Origin: Actinomadura rubteroloni
Lineage (GTDB): Bacteria > Actinomycetota > Actinomycetes > Streptosporangiales > Streptosporangiaceae
Length of the DNA: 64,000 nucleotides
Assembly: GCF_002911665.1 (NCBI RefSeq)
Contig: NZ_MTBP01000002.1
Coordinates: forward strand, 1,550,001-1,614,000
Direction of reading: 5' to 3'
Position numbers and translations under genes: made by a program. The notes below the pieces were generated by a model. That model worked only from the letters and a program-made list of their open reading frames with translations. It was not told the DNA's origin and ran no database searches. Below, one piece after another: positions 54,771 to 63,222 of this stretch (position 1 is its first letter; each line of letters opens with the position of its first letter).

Positions 54771-55313
54771 TCAGGGTAGCGAACGGATTTCTCTGGTGAG
54801 ATCGGTTAGGAAGCGGAGAAGTTCGGACGAAGTCAGAACCGCCCGCACACCGTGCCCGTCCGTCCCCCAGGCTTCGAGCACCGCGCGGCGTGTCAGCCGC
54901 CACCGGCCGCGCACGGCGCCCGTCCCGCCGGGCATCGGGATCCAGTGCGCGGACGTCCGCAGCGTGCAGCGCAGCTCCCCCGGCGGCGCGTCCGTGTGGC
55001 CGACGTCGGCGCGCTCGCGGCAGCGCAGCGCGAACAGCTCGGCGTCGCGACCGGGGACGCCGTCGGGGCCGGGGAAGCGGTCGTCGGCGTCCGGCCAGCG
55101 CCGGGCCTGCGGCGATCCGTCGGCGCGGGCGGCGGCGACGCGCGCGGCGGCCCCGGCCAGCAGGTGCCCGCAGCGCTCCCCCACGGCGCCGAACGCGGCG
55201 CCGTCGCGGCGGAGTTCGAGCGTGACCTCGTAGCGGGCGCCGCCCCGGTCGCGCGCCGGGACGGGCACGACCGCGAGCGACGACCCGTCCAGGCACCGCA
55301 GCCCACCGCGCAT
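54771..55313 (-). CDS. Hypothetical protein
   Basis: A 180-residue protein with GGAGGG six bases before the ATG. It starts with a beta-rich part (SLAVVPVPARDRGGARYEVTL), has an Arg/Asp-rich middle (about 60-110) and ends with SAHWIPMPGGTGAVRGRWRL and ELLRFLTDLTREI. The tail looks like a helix packing on a beta-sheet. I do not recognise the family and it has no signal peptide or membrane helix. A TAATGT box about 35 bases upstream may be the -10. It is upstream of and co-directional with the prenyl synthase, so it may be in the same operon. Confidence 0.75.
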   Translation of the reverse strand: MRGGLRCLDGSSLAVVPVPARDRGGARYEVTLELRRDGAAFGAVGERCGHLLAGAAARVAAARADGSPQARRWPDADDRFPGPDGVPGRDAELFALRCRERADVGHTDAPPGELRCTLRTSAHWIPMPGGTGAVRGRWRLTRRAVLEAWGTDGHGVRAVLTSSELLRFLTDLTREIRSLP

Positions 55314-55405
55314 CCCGTCCCTCCGATCTCGCTCCTGTTTCGCACATTAGGCGAGGTCAGGTCCATGATCACACCCGACACGGACCGCGATCGGGTAAGG
55401 AACGG

Positions 55406-55927
55406 TCAGGCCGTCGGGCCGGCCGAGCGGGCGCGCTCCACATGCTCCAGCGCGGCGCGCAGCTCGGCGAGCCAGGCGTCGGTGTTCTTGCCGACGAGCC
55501 GGACGCACCAGGCGAGCGCGTCGCTGCGGCTGCGGGCGACCCCGGCGTCCACGAGCGTGTCGAGGACGCGCCGCTCGGGCTGGCGCAGCCGGGTCATCAC
55601 CGGCACCGACAGGGACGTGAACATCTCCTCGCGGCCGCCGCACGCGACGCCCCAGGACACCTTGTGCCCGAAGCGGTGCTCGGCCTCGCGGGCGATGGCG
55701 ACGCGGTGGTCGCGGGTCGTCTCGCGGAACCGTCCGACGTGGCCCTCGACGGCGGCGGCGTGCTCGGCGTCCGGGACGCCCTCGGCGCGGGGCGGTTCGG
55801 GCAGCCGCCCGACGACCGTGACCTCCTCGCGGTCCAGGACGATCTCGGGCGCGCCGGTGAACCAGCCCTCGGGCAGCCGTCCGGAGAACCAGCCCCGGAG
55901 CTGCTCCACCGTCGTGTGCGTCATCAT
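55406..55927 (-). CDS. Hypothetical protein with C-terminal ribbon-helix-helix-like segment
   Basis: A 173-residue protein. The N-terminal 95 residues form an unassigned domain (EEVTVVGRLPEPP, then GHVGRFRETTRDHRVAIARE). The C-terminal part, SVPVMTRLRQPERRVLDTL followed by VDAGVARSRSDALAWCVRLV, fits the pattern of an RHH DNA-binding fold: a beta strand with basic residues, then two helices with the SRSDAL turn. A perfect 16-bp palindrome (55927-55942) covers the region from the start codon upstream, so autoregulation is likely. I do not know its targets. The ATG at 55927 has no ribosome site and TAATCA lies seven bases before it, again a leaderless layout. Confidence 0.75.
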   Translation of the reverse strand: MMTHTTVEQLRGWFSGRLPEGWFTGAPEIVLDREEVTVVGRLPEPPRAEGVPDAEHAAAVEGHVGRFRETTRDHRVAIAREAEHRFGHKVSWGVACGGREEMFTSLSVPVMTRLRQPERRVLDTLVDAGVARSRSDALAWCVRLVGKNTDAWLAELRAALEHVERARSAGPTA

Positions 55928-55942
55928 GTAATCATGATTACA
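55927..55942. promoter_or_regulatory. Perfect 16-bp palindrome at the start of the RHH-like gene
   Basis: TGTAATCATGATTACA reads the same on both strands, and its last base is the first base of the ATG. It overlaps the presumed -10 box, so a bound protein would block transcription. The neighbouring RHH-like protein is the natural candidate. Confidence 0.8.
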
Positions 55943-55964
55943 CCCCGGCGCCCCGGGGAGGCGC

Positions 55965-57143
55965 TCAGCCCGCGATGGAGTTCGCGACGCGGGGGTTGAC
56001 CCGGACGGCACCCTTGAAGTTGTTCATGTAGACGTTCTGGACCTGCACGACCGTCCCGGTGTGCGGCGCCGCGACCATCTTGCCGCCGCCGATGTAGAGC
56101 GCGATGTGCGAGATGTAGCCGGGCGCGGTCGGGTCGTTGGCCCAGATGAGCATGTCGCCGGGCTGCGCCTTGTCGAACGGCACGATCCAGCCGGCCCGCG
56201 CCTGGTCGGCGGCCACGCGCGGCAGCCGGATGCCCGCCGCCGCGAACGCGTACTGCATGAGGCCCGAGCAGTCGTAGCCGCCCTCGGACTCGGACTCGCC
56301 GCCCCACACGTAGGGCCAGCCGAGCCGCGAGTACGCCGCCTTGATGACCGTCCGGACCTGGGCGGAGTTCATGACCTCGCCGTTGGACTTCGGGACGTTC
56401 GTCGACGGGTAGTCGACCGGCGGGTTCACCTCGACGGCCTTGGTGCCCTTGGGGAGCATCTTCTTCAGGCTCTTGATGAACGCGCGGGTGTCGGTCTTCG
56501 GGGCGCTGACGAGCAGCGCGTTCGACGTCGGCATCCCGAGGGCCTGCGCGGTGGCGTGGGAGATGACGACGTCCACGTCGCCGATGCCCATCGTCGCGTA
56601 GGCGCCGACGCGGACGTTGGACGCCGCCTGCCCGCCCTGGCCCGCGATCGGGACCTGCGTGCCGAGCTTGACGCCGCCGTCGCTGCCCATCGTGAACGAG
56701 ATCGCCGCGTCGCCCCCGGCGATGTTGCGCCACAGGGCGTCGGACTTGGCGGTCGGCTTCGGGGTGTAGTTGCGGAACGTGGACGGGTCCACGCCGAGCA
56801 GCCCGACCGACTTGCCGTTGACCTTGGCCTGGGCCGCGTCCACGACCTCGACGCCCTTGACCTTCTTGTTCTTGCGGATCTTCTCGATCACCTCGGCGGG
56901 CAGCGACGACTGCGCCGCGACCAGGACGTGCGGCGTCATCCGCTTGCCGAGCGGCGCGACCACGCCGGACGTGACGCGGGTCGTGCCGGACGCGGCGACG
57001 AACTGCGCCTGCTTGTCGGTCTGCGGGATCGCCAGCTCGGCGGCGGGCGGCCGGACCGTGACCACGGCCGTCCCGGTCCCGAGGGTGGCCAGCACCGCCA
57101 CGCCGATGATCGTCGGTAGCACCCGGCGGCCCGGCTTGCGCAC
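55965..57143 (-). CDS. NlpC/P60 hydrolase with MacB/FtsX-like extracytoplasmic domain
   Basis: A 392-residue protein from GTG 57143 with GAGGGAG upstream. It has a basic N-terminus and one transmembrane helix (VLPTIIGVAVLATLGTGTAVV). A domain of about 190 residues follows (70-255) with segments ASGTTRVTSGVVAP, VKGVEVVDAAQAKVNG, GDAAISFTMGSDGGVKLG and DVDVVISHATAQALG, resembling the periplasmic domain of MacB/FtsX-type permeases. The C-terminal NlpC/P60 domain (about 270-392) has the Cys in GGYDCSGLMQYAF and the His in GYISHIALYIGGG. In FtsX such a domain transmits activation to NlpC/P60 hydrolases; here it would be fused directly to one. Confidence 0.9.
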   Translation of the reverse strand: MRKPGRRVLPTIIGVAVLATLGTGTAVVTVRPPAAELAIPQTDKQAQFVAASGTTRVTSGVVAPLGKRMTPHVLVAAQSSLPAEVIEKIRKNKKVKGVEVVDAAQAKVNGKSVGLLGVDPSTFRNYTPKPTAKSDALWRNIAGGDAAISFTMGSDGGVKLGTQVPIAGQGGQAASNVRVGAYATMGIGDVDVVISHATAQALGMPTSNALLVSAPKTDTRAFIKSLKKMLPKGTKAVEVNPPVDYPSTNVPKSNGEVMNSAQVRTVIKAAYSRLGWPYVWGGESESEGGYDCSGLMQYAFAAAGIRLPRVAADQARAGWIVPFDKAQPGDMLIWANDPTAPGYISHIALYIGGGKMVAAPHTGTVVQVQNVYMNNFKGAVRVNPRVANSIAG

Positions 57144-57331
57144 GGCAACACTCCCTCGTCGCGTCGGCGGGACGCGGCCCCCGCCCTCAGTGCACCCGAT
57201 ACCCGGCGCACCGCTCGGATCCCCCGAAAGCGTCGGCCCTGTTACGCCGACCCGCGTCCGATACCCAGAAGTAACACCCATGAGGATACGAGATCAAGGT
57301 CACGTTGCCACAAAGTGGATCGAGGATCCAA

Positions 57332-59308
57332 TTAACGGCGAAGTTCGCGGGCCAGGTCGTCGGGGGTCGTGACGGGCGTCCGGCAGGCGAAGTCCCGGCA
57401 CACGTAGGCGGCGGGAGCGCCGTCCACCAGGGGCCTTCCGGCCAGCAGCGGGACACCGGAGGGACCGGGCGGGCCGACCGTCGTCACGGCCCCGGGGGAC
57501 GTCGCGAGGAGCGCCGCGCGGTGGAGGGCGCGTGTCCGCTCGTCCGCCGGGTCCCCGACGACCGCGATCTCCAGCGGGCCGGCCACGAGCGCCTCGGCGA
57601 CCGCGAGCCCCCAGCCCGCGAACCGCGCGTGCTCGGTCGCCAGCGGCCGGGCCGGGGCCAGCGCCGCCGCGGCGGCCTCCCGGTGCTCGGCCGAGCCCGT
57701 CAGCGCCGCGTAGGACAGCAGCGCGCCCGCCGCCGCGAACCGTCCGGACGGCGTCGCGTTGTCGGTCGGGTCCTGCGGACGGCGGAACAGGCGCTCGGCG
57801 TCGTCGGCGGTGTCGTAGAGGCCGCCCGCGCCGTCGCCGAAGCGCGTCCGGACGGTCTCCAGCAGCGCCCCCGCCGCCGTCGCGTGCGCCGGCTCGCCGG
57901 TGACGGCGTGCAGCGCGAGCAGGCCCTCGGCGACGTCGGCGTAGTCCTCCAGGACGCCCGCGTGGGCGCCCGGGGCGCCGTCCCGTGACGTCCGGACGAG
58001 CCGTCCGCCCGACCCGTGGACGTCCAGCAGCAGCCCCGCGATCTCCCGCGCGGCGGCCACCAGGTCCGGCCGGTCGAACAGCGCGCCGCACTCGGCGAGC
58101 GCCGCGACCGCGAGGCCGTTCCAGGCGGCGACCACCTTGTCGTCGCGGGCGGGCGGCACCCGGCGGTCCCGCGCGGCCAGCAGCGCGGCGCGGATCCGGG
58201 CGTACCGGCCCGGGTCGTCGGCGTCGCGCGGCAGTTGCAGGACGGACGTCCCGTGCTCGAACGTGCCGGTCACCGCGAAGAGGCGCGTCGCGTACGCGCC
58301 GTCGTCCGGGCCGAGGACGTCGGCGAGCTGATCGGGCGTCCAGACGTAGAAGCGGCCCTCCTCGCCCTCGCTGTCGGCGTCCAGCGCCGACGCCAGCCCG
58401 CCCTGCGGCGTGCGCAGGTCGCGGAGCATCCAGTCGCAGGTCTCCAGGGCGATCCGCTTCCCGAGCGGGGAACCGGTCAGCCGCCACCAGTGCGCGTAGA
58501 CGCGGGCCAGCAGCGCGTTGTCGTACAGCATCTTCTCGAAGTGCGGGACGACCCACTCCGCGTCCACCGAGTACCGCGCGAACCCGCCGCCGAGCTGGTC
58601 GTACAGGCCGCCGCGCGCCATCGCCTCCAGCGTGTGGGCGGCCATCGCGAGCGCGTCGCCGTCGCCCGTGCGGGCGTGGTGGCGCAGCAGGAACTCCAGC
58701 GCCATCGACGGCGGGAACTTGGGCGCGCCGCCGAACCCGCCGCGCGCCGCGTCGTACCCCTCGGCCAGGGACCGGACGGCCAGCGCGAGCGCGTCCTCGT
58801 CGGGCGCCGGGACGCCGTCGAGCGCGGGCGGCGGCCCGGTGAGCGCGTCCACGACCTTGCGGCCCTGGTCGGTCACCTCGGCGCGCTGGTCCGTCCAGGC
58901 GGTGTGGACGGCCTCCAGCAGCGCCTGGAACCTTGGACGCGGGAAGTACGTGCCGCAGTAGAACGGATGCCCGTCCGGCGTGGCGAACACCGTCATGGGC
59001 CAGCCGCCCTGCCCGGTCATCGCCTGCGTGGCCTCCATGTAGACCGCGTCGATGTCCGGCCGCTCCTCCCGGTCCACCTTGACGTTCACGAAGTACCGGT
59101 TCATGAGCCCGGCGGTGGCGGCGTCCTCGAACGACTCGTGCGCCATCACATGGCACCAGTGGCACGCCGCGTACCCGACGGACAGCAGGATCGGGACGTC
59201 CCGCCGCCGCGCCTCCGCCATCGCCTCCGGCCCCCACTCGAACCACTCCACCGGGTTCCCGGCGTGCTGGAGCAGGTAGGGGCTGGTGGCGTCCTTCAAG
59301 CGGTTCAC
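57332..59308 (-). CDS. DUF255 thioredoxin-domain protein (YyaL-like, glycoside-hydrolase-like C-terminus)
   Basis: A 658-residue protein. Residues 1-165 are the DUF255 thioredoxin-like domain, with [17 protein letters not shown], the CHWCH redox motif in [18 protein letters not shown] and [13 protein letters not shown]. The remainder is an alpha/alpha-toroid like N-acylglucosamine epimerases or glycosidases, with [19 protein letters not shown] and [17 protein letters not shown]. Related proteins (spermatogenesis-associated protein 20 family) are widespread but of unknown function. The GTG start overlaps the stop of the disulfide reductase gene (GTGA), suggesting a thiol-redox pair. Confidence 0.94.
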   Translation of the reverse strand: MNRLKDATSPYLLQHAGNPVEWFEWGPEAMAEARRRDVPILLSVGYAACHWCHVMAHESFEDAATAGLMNRYFVNVKVDREERPDIDAVYMEATQAMTGQGGWPMTVFATPDGHPFYCGTYFPRPRFQALLEAVHTAWTDQRAEVTDQGRKVVDALTGPPPALDGVPAPDEDALALAVRSLAEGYDAARGGFGGAPKFPPSMALEFLLRHHARTGDGDALAMAAHTLEAMARGGLYDQLGGGFARYSVDAEWVVPHFEKMLYDNALLARVYAHWWRLTGSPLGKRIALETCDWMLRDLRTPQGGLASALDADSEGEEGRFYVWTPDQLADVLGPDDGAYATRLFAVTGTFEHGTSVLQLPRDADDPGRYARIRAALLAARDRRVPPARDDKVVAAWNGLAVAALAECGALFDRPDLVAAAREIAGLLLDVHGSGGRLVRTSRDGAPGAHAGVLEDYADVAEGLLALHAVTGEPAHATAAGALLETVRTRFGDGAGGLYDTADDAERLFRRPQDPTDNATPSGRFAAAGALLSYAALTGSAEHREAAAAALAPARPLATEHARFAGWGLAVAEALVAGPLEIAVVGDPADERTRALHRAALLATSPGAVTTVGPPGPSGVPLLAGRPLVDGAPAAYVCRDFACRTPVTTPDDLARELRR

Positions 59309-60663
59309 GTGCTCTCCAGGTCGGCGAGGGCGGTCTCGATGGCGCGGTGCAGCGTCGGGTAGGCGTAGATCATCGTGCGGAGGGTGTCCACCGGCACCTC
59401 GGCGTGGACGGCGACGGCGAGCGCCCCCAGCACCTCGCCGCCCATCGGGCCCATGACGGTCGCGCCGACGAGCGTGCCCCACTCGGCGTGCTGGACGAGC
59501 TTGATGAACCCGTCCCCGCCCGGCCCGTGGATCCAGCCGCGCGTGGACTGGGCGAGGTCGGTCGTCCCGATCCGCACCGGCAGCTCCTGGTCGCGGGCCT
59601 CGGCCTCGGTCAGCCCGACGACGCCGATCTCGGGGTCGGTGAACGTGACGCGCGGGACGGCCCGGTAGGACGCCAGCGGCCCCTTCTCCCCGAGGATGTC
59701 GCGCACCGCGATCGTGGACTGGTACATCGACACGTGCGTGAACGCGCCCTTGCCGGTGATGTCGCCGATCGCCCAGAGGCCGTCGCCGGCGCGCAGCGCG
59801 CCGTCCACCTCCAGCGCGCGGGCGTCCTCGTCCAGGCCGACGGCCGGGAGGCCGATGCCCTTGAGGTTCGGGCGGCGCCCGGTCGCGACGAGCAGCCGTT
59901 CCCCGCTCACTTCGCCGTGCGTGGTGCGCAGCGTGAACGCGCCGTCGTGCTCGACGGCCTCGACGCGCGTGCCGGTCCGGACGTCGATGCCCTCGCGCTC
60001 GAACACCGTCTTCAGCAGGTCGCCCGCCTCGGGCTCCTCGCGCGCGACGAGCCGGGGGCCGCCCTCGATGATCGTCACGCGGGTGCCGAACCGCGCGAAC
60101 ACCTGCGCCGTCTCGACGCCGACGACGCCGCCGCCGAGCACGAGCAGGGACTCGGGGGCCGTCGCGACGCGGACGACGTCCCGGTTCGTCCAGAACGGCG
60201 TGCCCGCCAGGCCCTCGATCGGCGGGACGAGCGGCGCCGTGCCCGTGTTGAGCAGGATCCCGCGCGCGGCCCGGAACACCTCGTCCCCGACCCGCACCTC
60301 CCGCTCCCCGGTGATCACGCCCTCGCCGCGCACCAGCCGCACGCCGCGTCCGGTGAGCCGGTCCACGGCGGCCTGGTCGTTCCAGTCGTGGGTGGCGTCG
60401 TCGCGGATGCGGTCCGCGACGCGCGTCCAGTCCGGCCGGACCTCGGCGTCCCCCGCGAGCTTGCGCGCCCGTCCGGTGTCGGCGACCAGATCGGCGGCCC
60501 GCGCCATCATCTTCGTCGGCACGCACGCGAAGTACGGGCACTCGCCGCCCACCAGCCGCGCCTCGACCGCGACGACCCTCAGCCCCGCGTCCGCCAGCAG
60601 CCCCGCCGCGTTCTCGCCGCCCGGCCCGAGTCCCAGCACGACGACGTCAACATCTTCAGCCAT
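59305..60663 (-). CDS. FAD-dependent pyridine nucleotide-disulfide oxidoreductase
   Basis: A 452-residue flavoprotein of the dihydrolipoamide dehydrogenase/mercuric reductase class. It has the FAD-binding [10 protein letters not shown] (about residue 11), a redox disulfide Cys42-Cys47 in [13 protein letters not shown], the NAD(P) site [16 protein letters not shown], and the second FAD motif [10 protein letters not shown]. The C-terminal dimerisation domain ends [17 protein letters not shown], where the usual active-site His-Glu pair of the class appears as HRAIE. No mercury-binding N-terminal domain or paired Cys tail is present, so it is not a true MerA. It is translationally coupled to the thioredoxin-domain gene downstream. 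Confidence 0.93.
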   Translation of the reverse strand: MAEDVDVVVLGLGPGGENAAGLLADAGLRVVAVEARLVGGECPYFACVPTKMMARAADLVADTGRARKLAGDAEVRPDWTRVADRIRDDATHDWNDQAAVDRLTGRGVRLVRGEGVITGEREVRVGDEVFRAARGILLNTGTAPLVPPIEGLAGTPFWTNRDVVRVATAPESLLVLGGGVVGVETAQVFARFGTRVTIIEGGPRLVAREEPEAGDLLKTVFEREGIDVRTGTRVEAVEHDGAFTLRTTHGEVSGERLLVATGRRPNLKGIGLPAVGLDEDARALEVDGALRAGDGLWAIGDITGKGAFTHVSMYQSTIAVRDILGEKGPLASYRAVPRVTFTDPEIGVVGLTEAEARDQELPVRIGTTDLAQSTRGWIHGPGGDGFIKLVQHAEWGTLVGATVMGPMGGEVLGALAVAVHAEVPVDTLRTMIYAYPTLHRAIETALADLEST

Positions 60664-60687
60664 GCCCTCACCCTGCCCGTCTCGCGG

Positions 60688-61617
60688 TCACTTATCGCGC
60701 CTTTTGGGGAGGGGGATGCGGTCGAGGTCGTGAACGACCGTGATCTCGCCGCCGAACGCGGCGGCGGCCTCCTCGGCGAAGCGGTCCTCCTCGTCGGCGG
60801 GGTAGCGCTCGGAGAAGTGGGTCAGGACGAGGTGGCGGACGCCGCCGTCGGCCGCGACGCGGCCCGCCTGCCCGGCGGTCAGGTGGCCGTACTCGGCGGC
60901 CAGGGCGGCGTCGCGGTTCAGGAAGGTGGACTCGATGACGAGCATGTCCGCGCCCGCCGCTAGGTCGGTGACGCCCGCGCAGAGCCGGGTGTCCATGACG
61001 AACGCGAAGACCTGGCCGGGGCGGCGGGCGCTGACCTCGTCCAGCGCGACGGTGCGTCCGCTCGGCGCGACGACCGCGCCGGTCTCCAGGAGCGTCCGGA
61101 CGAGCGGGCCGGTCACGCCGGAGCGGGCCAGCTCGGCGGGGAGCATCCGCCGGCCGTCGGGTTCGGCGAGGCGGTAGCCGTAGGCCTCCACGGGGTGGGA
61201 GAGGCGCCGCGCGGTGAGGGTGAACGGCGCGGCGCCGGTGTCCAGGTCGACGCGGTCCCCGGTGAGCGGGTGCTCGGTGATCACGTCGGTGTCGCGGAAG
61301 AGGCTCGCGTGCCGCAGCCGCGACCAGTACTCGGCGCCGCTGCCCGGGAAGACCGCCCGGACGGGGTGCGGGACCTGGTCGCGCGCGATCCGCTGGACGA
61401 TCCCGGGCACGCCGAGGCAGTGGTCGCCGTGGAAATGGGTCAGGCACAGCCAGTTCAGCTCGGTCGCGGACGCCCCGGCGCGGGTCATCTGGCGCTGCGT
61501 CCCCTCCCCCGGGTCGAACAGCAGGCCGTGCCCGTCCCACCGCAGGAGGTAGCCGTTGTGGTTGCGCCGCTTCGTCGGGACGGCGCTGGCCGACCCGAGC
61601 ACCAAGAGATCACGCAC
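60688..61617 (-). CDS. rnz: Ribonuclease Z
   Basis: A 309-residue metallo-beta-lactamase-fold endonuclease that trims tRNA 3' ends. It has the N-terminal VLGSASAVPTKRRNHNGYLL, the zinc motif HFHGDH at residues 61-66, and a substrate-binding arm region. FAFVMDTRLCAG carries the bridging Asp in place of the canonical DT motif, VIESTFLNRD follows, and the final His is in LVLTHFSERYP, all typical of bacterial RNase Z. The GTG start at 61617 is used. It is divergent from gcvT. Confidence 0.94.
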   Translation of the reverse strand: MRDLLVLGSASAVPTKRRNHNGYLLRWDGHGLLFDPGEGTQRQMTRAGASATELNWLCLTHFHGDHCLGVPGIVQRIARDQVPHPVRAVFPGSGAEYWSRLRHASLFRDTDVITEHPLTGDRVDLDTGAAPFTLTARRLSHPVEAYGYRLAEPDGRRMLPAELARSGVTGPLVRTLLETGAVVAPSGRTVALDEVSARRPGQVFAFVMDTRLCAGVTDLAAGADMLVIESTFLNRDAALAAEYGHLTAGQAGRVAADGGVRHLVLTHFSERYPADEEDRFAEEAAAAFGGEITVVHDLDRIPLPKRRDK

Positions 61618-61722
61618 GGTTCCATCATTCTGGGCCGCGCGCCCCGCCCGGACCGCCGGGGCGGCCCCGCCGCGCGGATGAGACGATGGGACGGACCGTT
61701 TGCGACGAAGGAGCCGCCTCCC

Positions 61723-62811
61723 ATGCCCGCCGAACCCTCCGCGGTGAAGACGCCGCTGTACGACGTCCACCTGGGCCTTTCCGCCCAGCTCGTGGACTTC
61801 GCCGGTCATCTGATGCCGCTGCGGTACGCGTCGGAGACGGCCGAGCACCGCGCGGTCCGGACGGCGGCGGGCCTGTTCGACCTGTCCCACATGGGCGAGA
61901 TCTTCGTCACCGGCGCCGAGGCCGCCGCCGCGCTGGACTACGCGCTGGTCGGGAACCTGTCGGCGCTGGCCGTCGGACGGGCGCGGTACACGATGCTGTG
62001 CGCGCACGACGGCGGCGTCCTGGACGACCTGATCGTCTACCGGCTGGCGGACGAGACGTTCCTCGTCGTCGCCAACGCCGCGAACCGGGCCGTCGTCGGG
62101 GCCGCGCTGACCGAGCGCGCCGCCGGGTTCGACGCGGCCGTCGAGGACCGCTCGGACGCCTACGCGCTGGTCGCGCTCCAGGGCCCGGACGCCGCCGTGC
62201 TCCTGGCCGCCGTCACCGACGTCCCGTTGGACGGCCTGCGCTACTACGCGATCCTCGCCGGGCGCGTCGGCGGCGTGGACGCCCTGATCGCCCGGACGGG
62301 CTACACCGGCGAGGACGGCTTCGAGCTGTTCGTCTCCGCGCGGGACGCCGTGGCCGTCTGGAAGACGTTCGAGGACAAGGCCACTCCGGCCGGCCTCGCG
62401 GCGCGCGACTCGCTCCGCCTCGAAGCGGGCATGCCGCTCTACGGCCACGAACTCACCGCCGAGACCAGCCCGTTCGACGCCAACCTCGGCCGCGTCGTCA
62501 AGCTCGACAAGCCCGGCGACTTCGTCGGGAAGGCGGCGCTGGCGGCGCAGGCCGCGACCCCGCCAGGCCGTAGGCTCGTGGGACTGGTCGCCCGCGGGCG
62601 CCGCGCGCCCCGCCAGGGGTACGCGGTCGTCACCGCCGACGGCACGCCGTGCGGCGTCGTGACCAGCGGCGCCCCGTCGCCCACCCTCGGCCGTCCGGTC
62701 GCGATGGCCTACCTTGACGGGGGCGTCGCCGAGGAGGGCCTCGCGGTGGACGTCCGGGGCCGTCCCGAGGCGGTCGACGTGGTCGCCCTGCCCTTCTACA
62801 AGCGTTCCTGA
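61723..62811 (+). CDS. gcvT: Aminomethyltransferase (glycine cleavage T protein)
   Basis: A 362-residue THF-dependent component of the glycine cleavage system that releases ammonia and forms methylene-THF from the aminomethyl-lipoyl H protein. It has TPLYDVHLGLSAQLVDFAGH, GLFDLSHMGEI, the folate-binding YTGEDGFELFVS, RDSLRLEAGMPLYGHEL, and the C-terminal barrel domain with TSGAPSPTLGRPVAMAYLD. AAGGAG lies upstream of the ATG. It leads directly to gcvH and glyA, so methylene-THF made here can be used by serine hydroxymethyltransferase. The P protein is not in the window. No glycine riboswitch is visible in the 105-base upstream gap. Confidence 0.96.
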   Translation: MPAEPSAVKTPLYDVHLGLSAQLVDFAGHLMPLRYASETAEHRAVRTAAGLFDLSHMGEIFVTGAEAAAALDYALVGNLSALAVGRARYTMLCAHDGGVLDDLIVYRLADETFLVVANAANRAVVGAALTERAAGFDAAVEDRSDAYALVALQGPDAAVLLAAVTDVPLDGLRYYAILAGRVGGVDALIARTGYTGEDGFELFVSARDAVAVWKTFEDKATPAGLAARDSLRLEAGMPLYGHELTAETSPFDANLGRVVKLDKPGDFVGKAALAAQAATPPGRRLVGLVARGRRAPRQGYAVVTADGTPCGVVTSGAPSPTLGRPVAMAYLDGGVAEEGLAVDVRGRPEAVDVVALPFYKRS

Positions 62812-62832
62812 CACGGGAGAGAGACAACGATC

Positions 62833-63222
62833 GTGAGCGTTCCGGAAGAGCTTCGCTACAGCGAAGAACACGAGTGGGTCGCGGGGCTCGACGGTGAGAG
62901 CGGCATCGTGACCGTCGGCATCACCGCCCACGCCGCCGACGCCCTCGGCGAGATCGTCTTCCTCGAACTGCAGCCCGCCGAGGGCGACACGGTGGAGGCC
63001 GGGGAGAGCTGCGGCGAGGTCGAGTCCACCAAGTCCGTCAGCGAGCTGTACTCGCCGGTCACCGGCGAGGTCACGGCGGTCAACGCGGCGGTGATCGACG
63101 AGCCGAAGGTCATCAACGACGACCCGTACGGCGAGGGCTGGATCTTCAAGGTGCGGATCGCCGACGAGCCGGGCGACCTCCTCGACGCCACGGCCTACGG
63201 CAAGCTCATCGAGGAGGACTGA
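62833..63222 (+). CDS. gcvH: Glycine cleavage system H protein
   Basis: A 129-residue lipoyl carrier. The lipoylated Lys is Lys67 in [18 protein letters not shown]. The N-terminal [12 protein letters not shown] and C-terminal [10 protein letters not shown] are typical of the family. It shuttles the aminomethyl group between the P, T and L proteins. The GTG start has a GGGAGAGAG site upstream. The stop overlaps the glyA ATG (TGATG), so the two are translationally coupled. Confidence 0.97.
   Translation: MSVPEELRYSEEHEWVAGLDGESGIVTVGITAHAADALGEIVFLELQPAEGDTVEAGESCGEVESTKSVSELYSPVTGEVTAVNAAVIDEPKVINDDPYGEGWIFKVRIADEPGDLLDATAYGKLIEED

Noticed and set aside
59305..60663. Mercuric reductase and mer operon
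   Set aside because: The protein lacks the N-terminal metal-binding domain and the C-terminal Cys pair, and no merR, merT or merP is nearby.
61618..61722. Glycine riboswitch before gcvT
   Set aside because: The gap is only 105 bases and has no tandem aptamer-like structure or conserved core.
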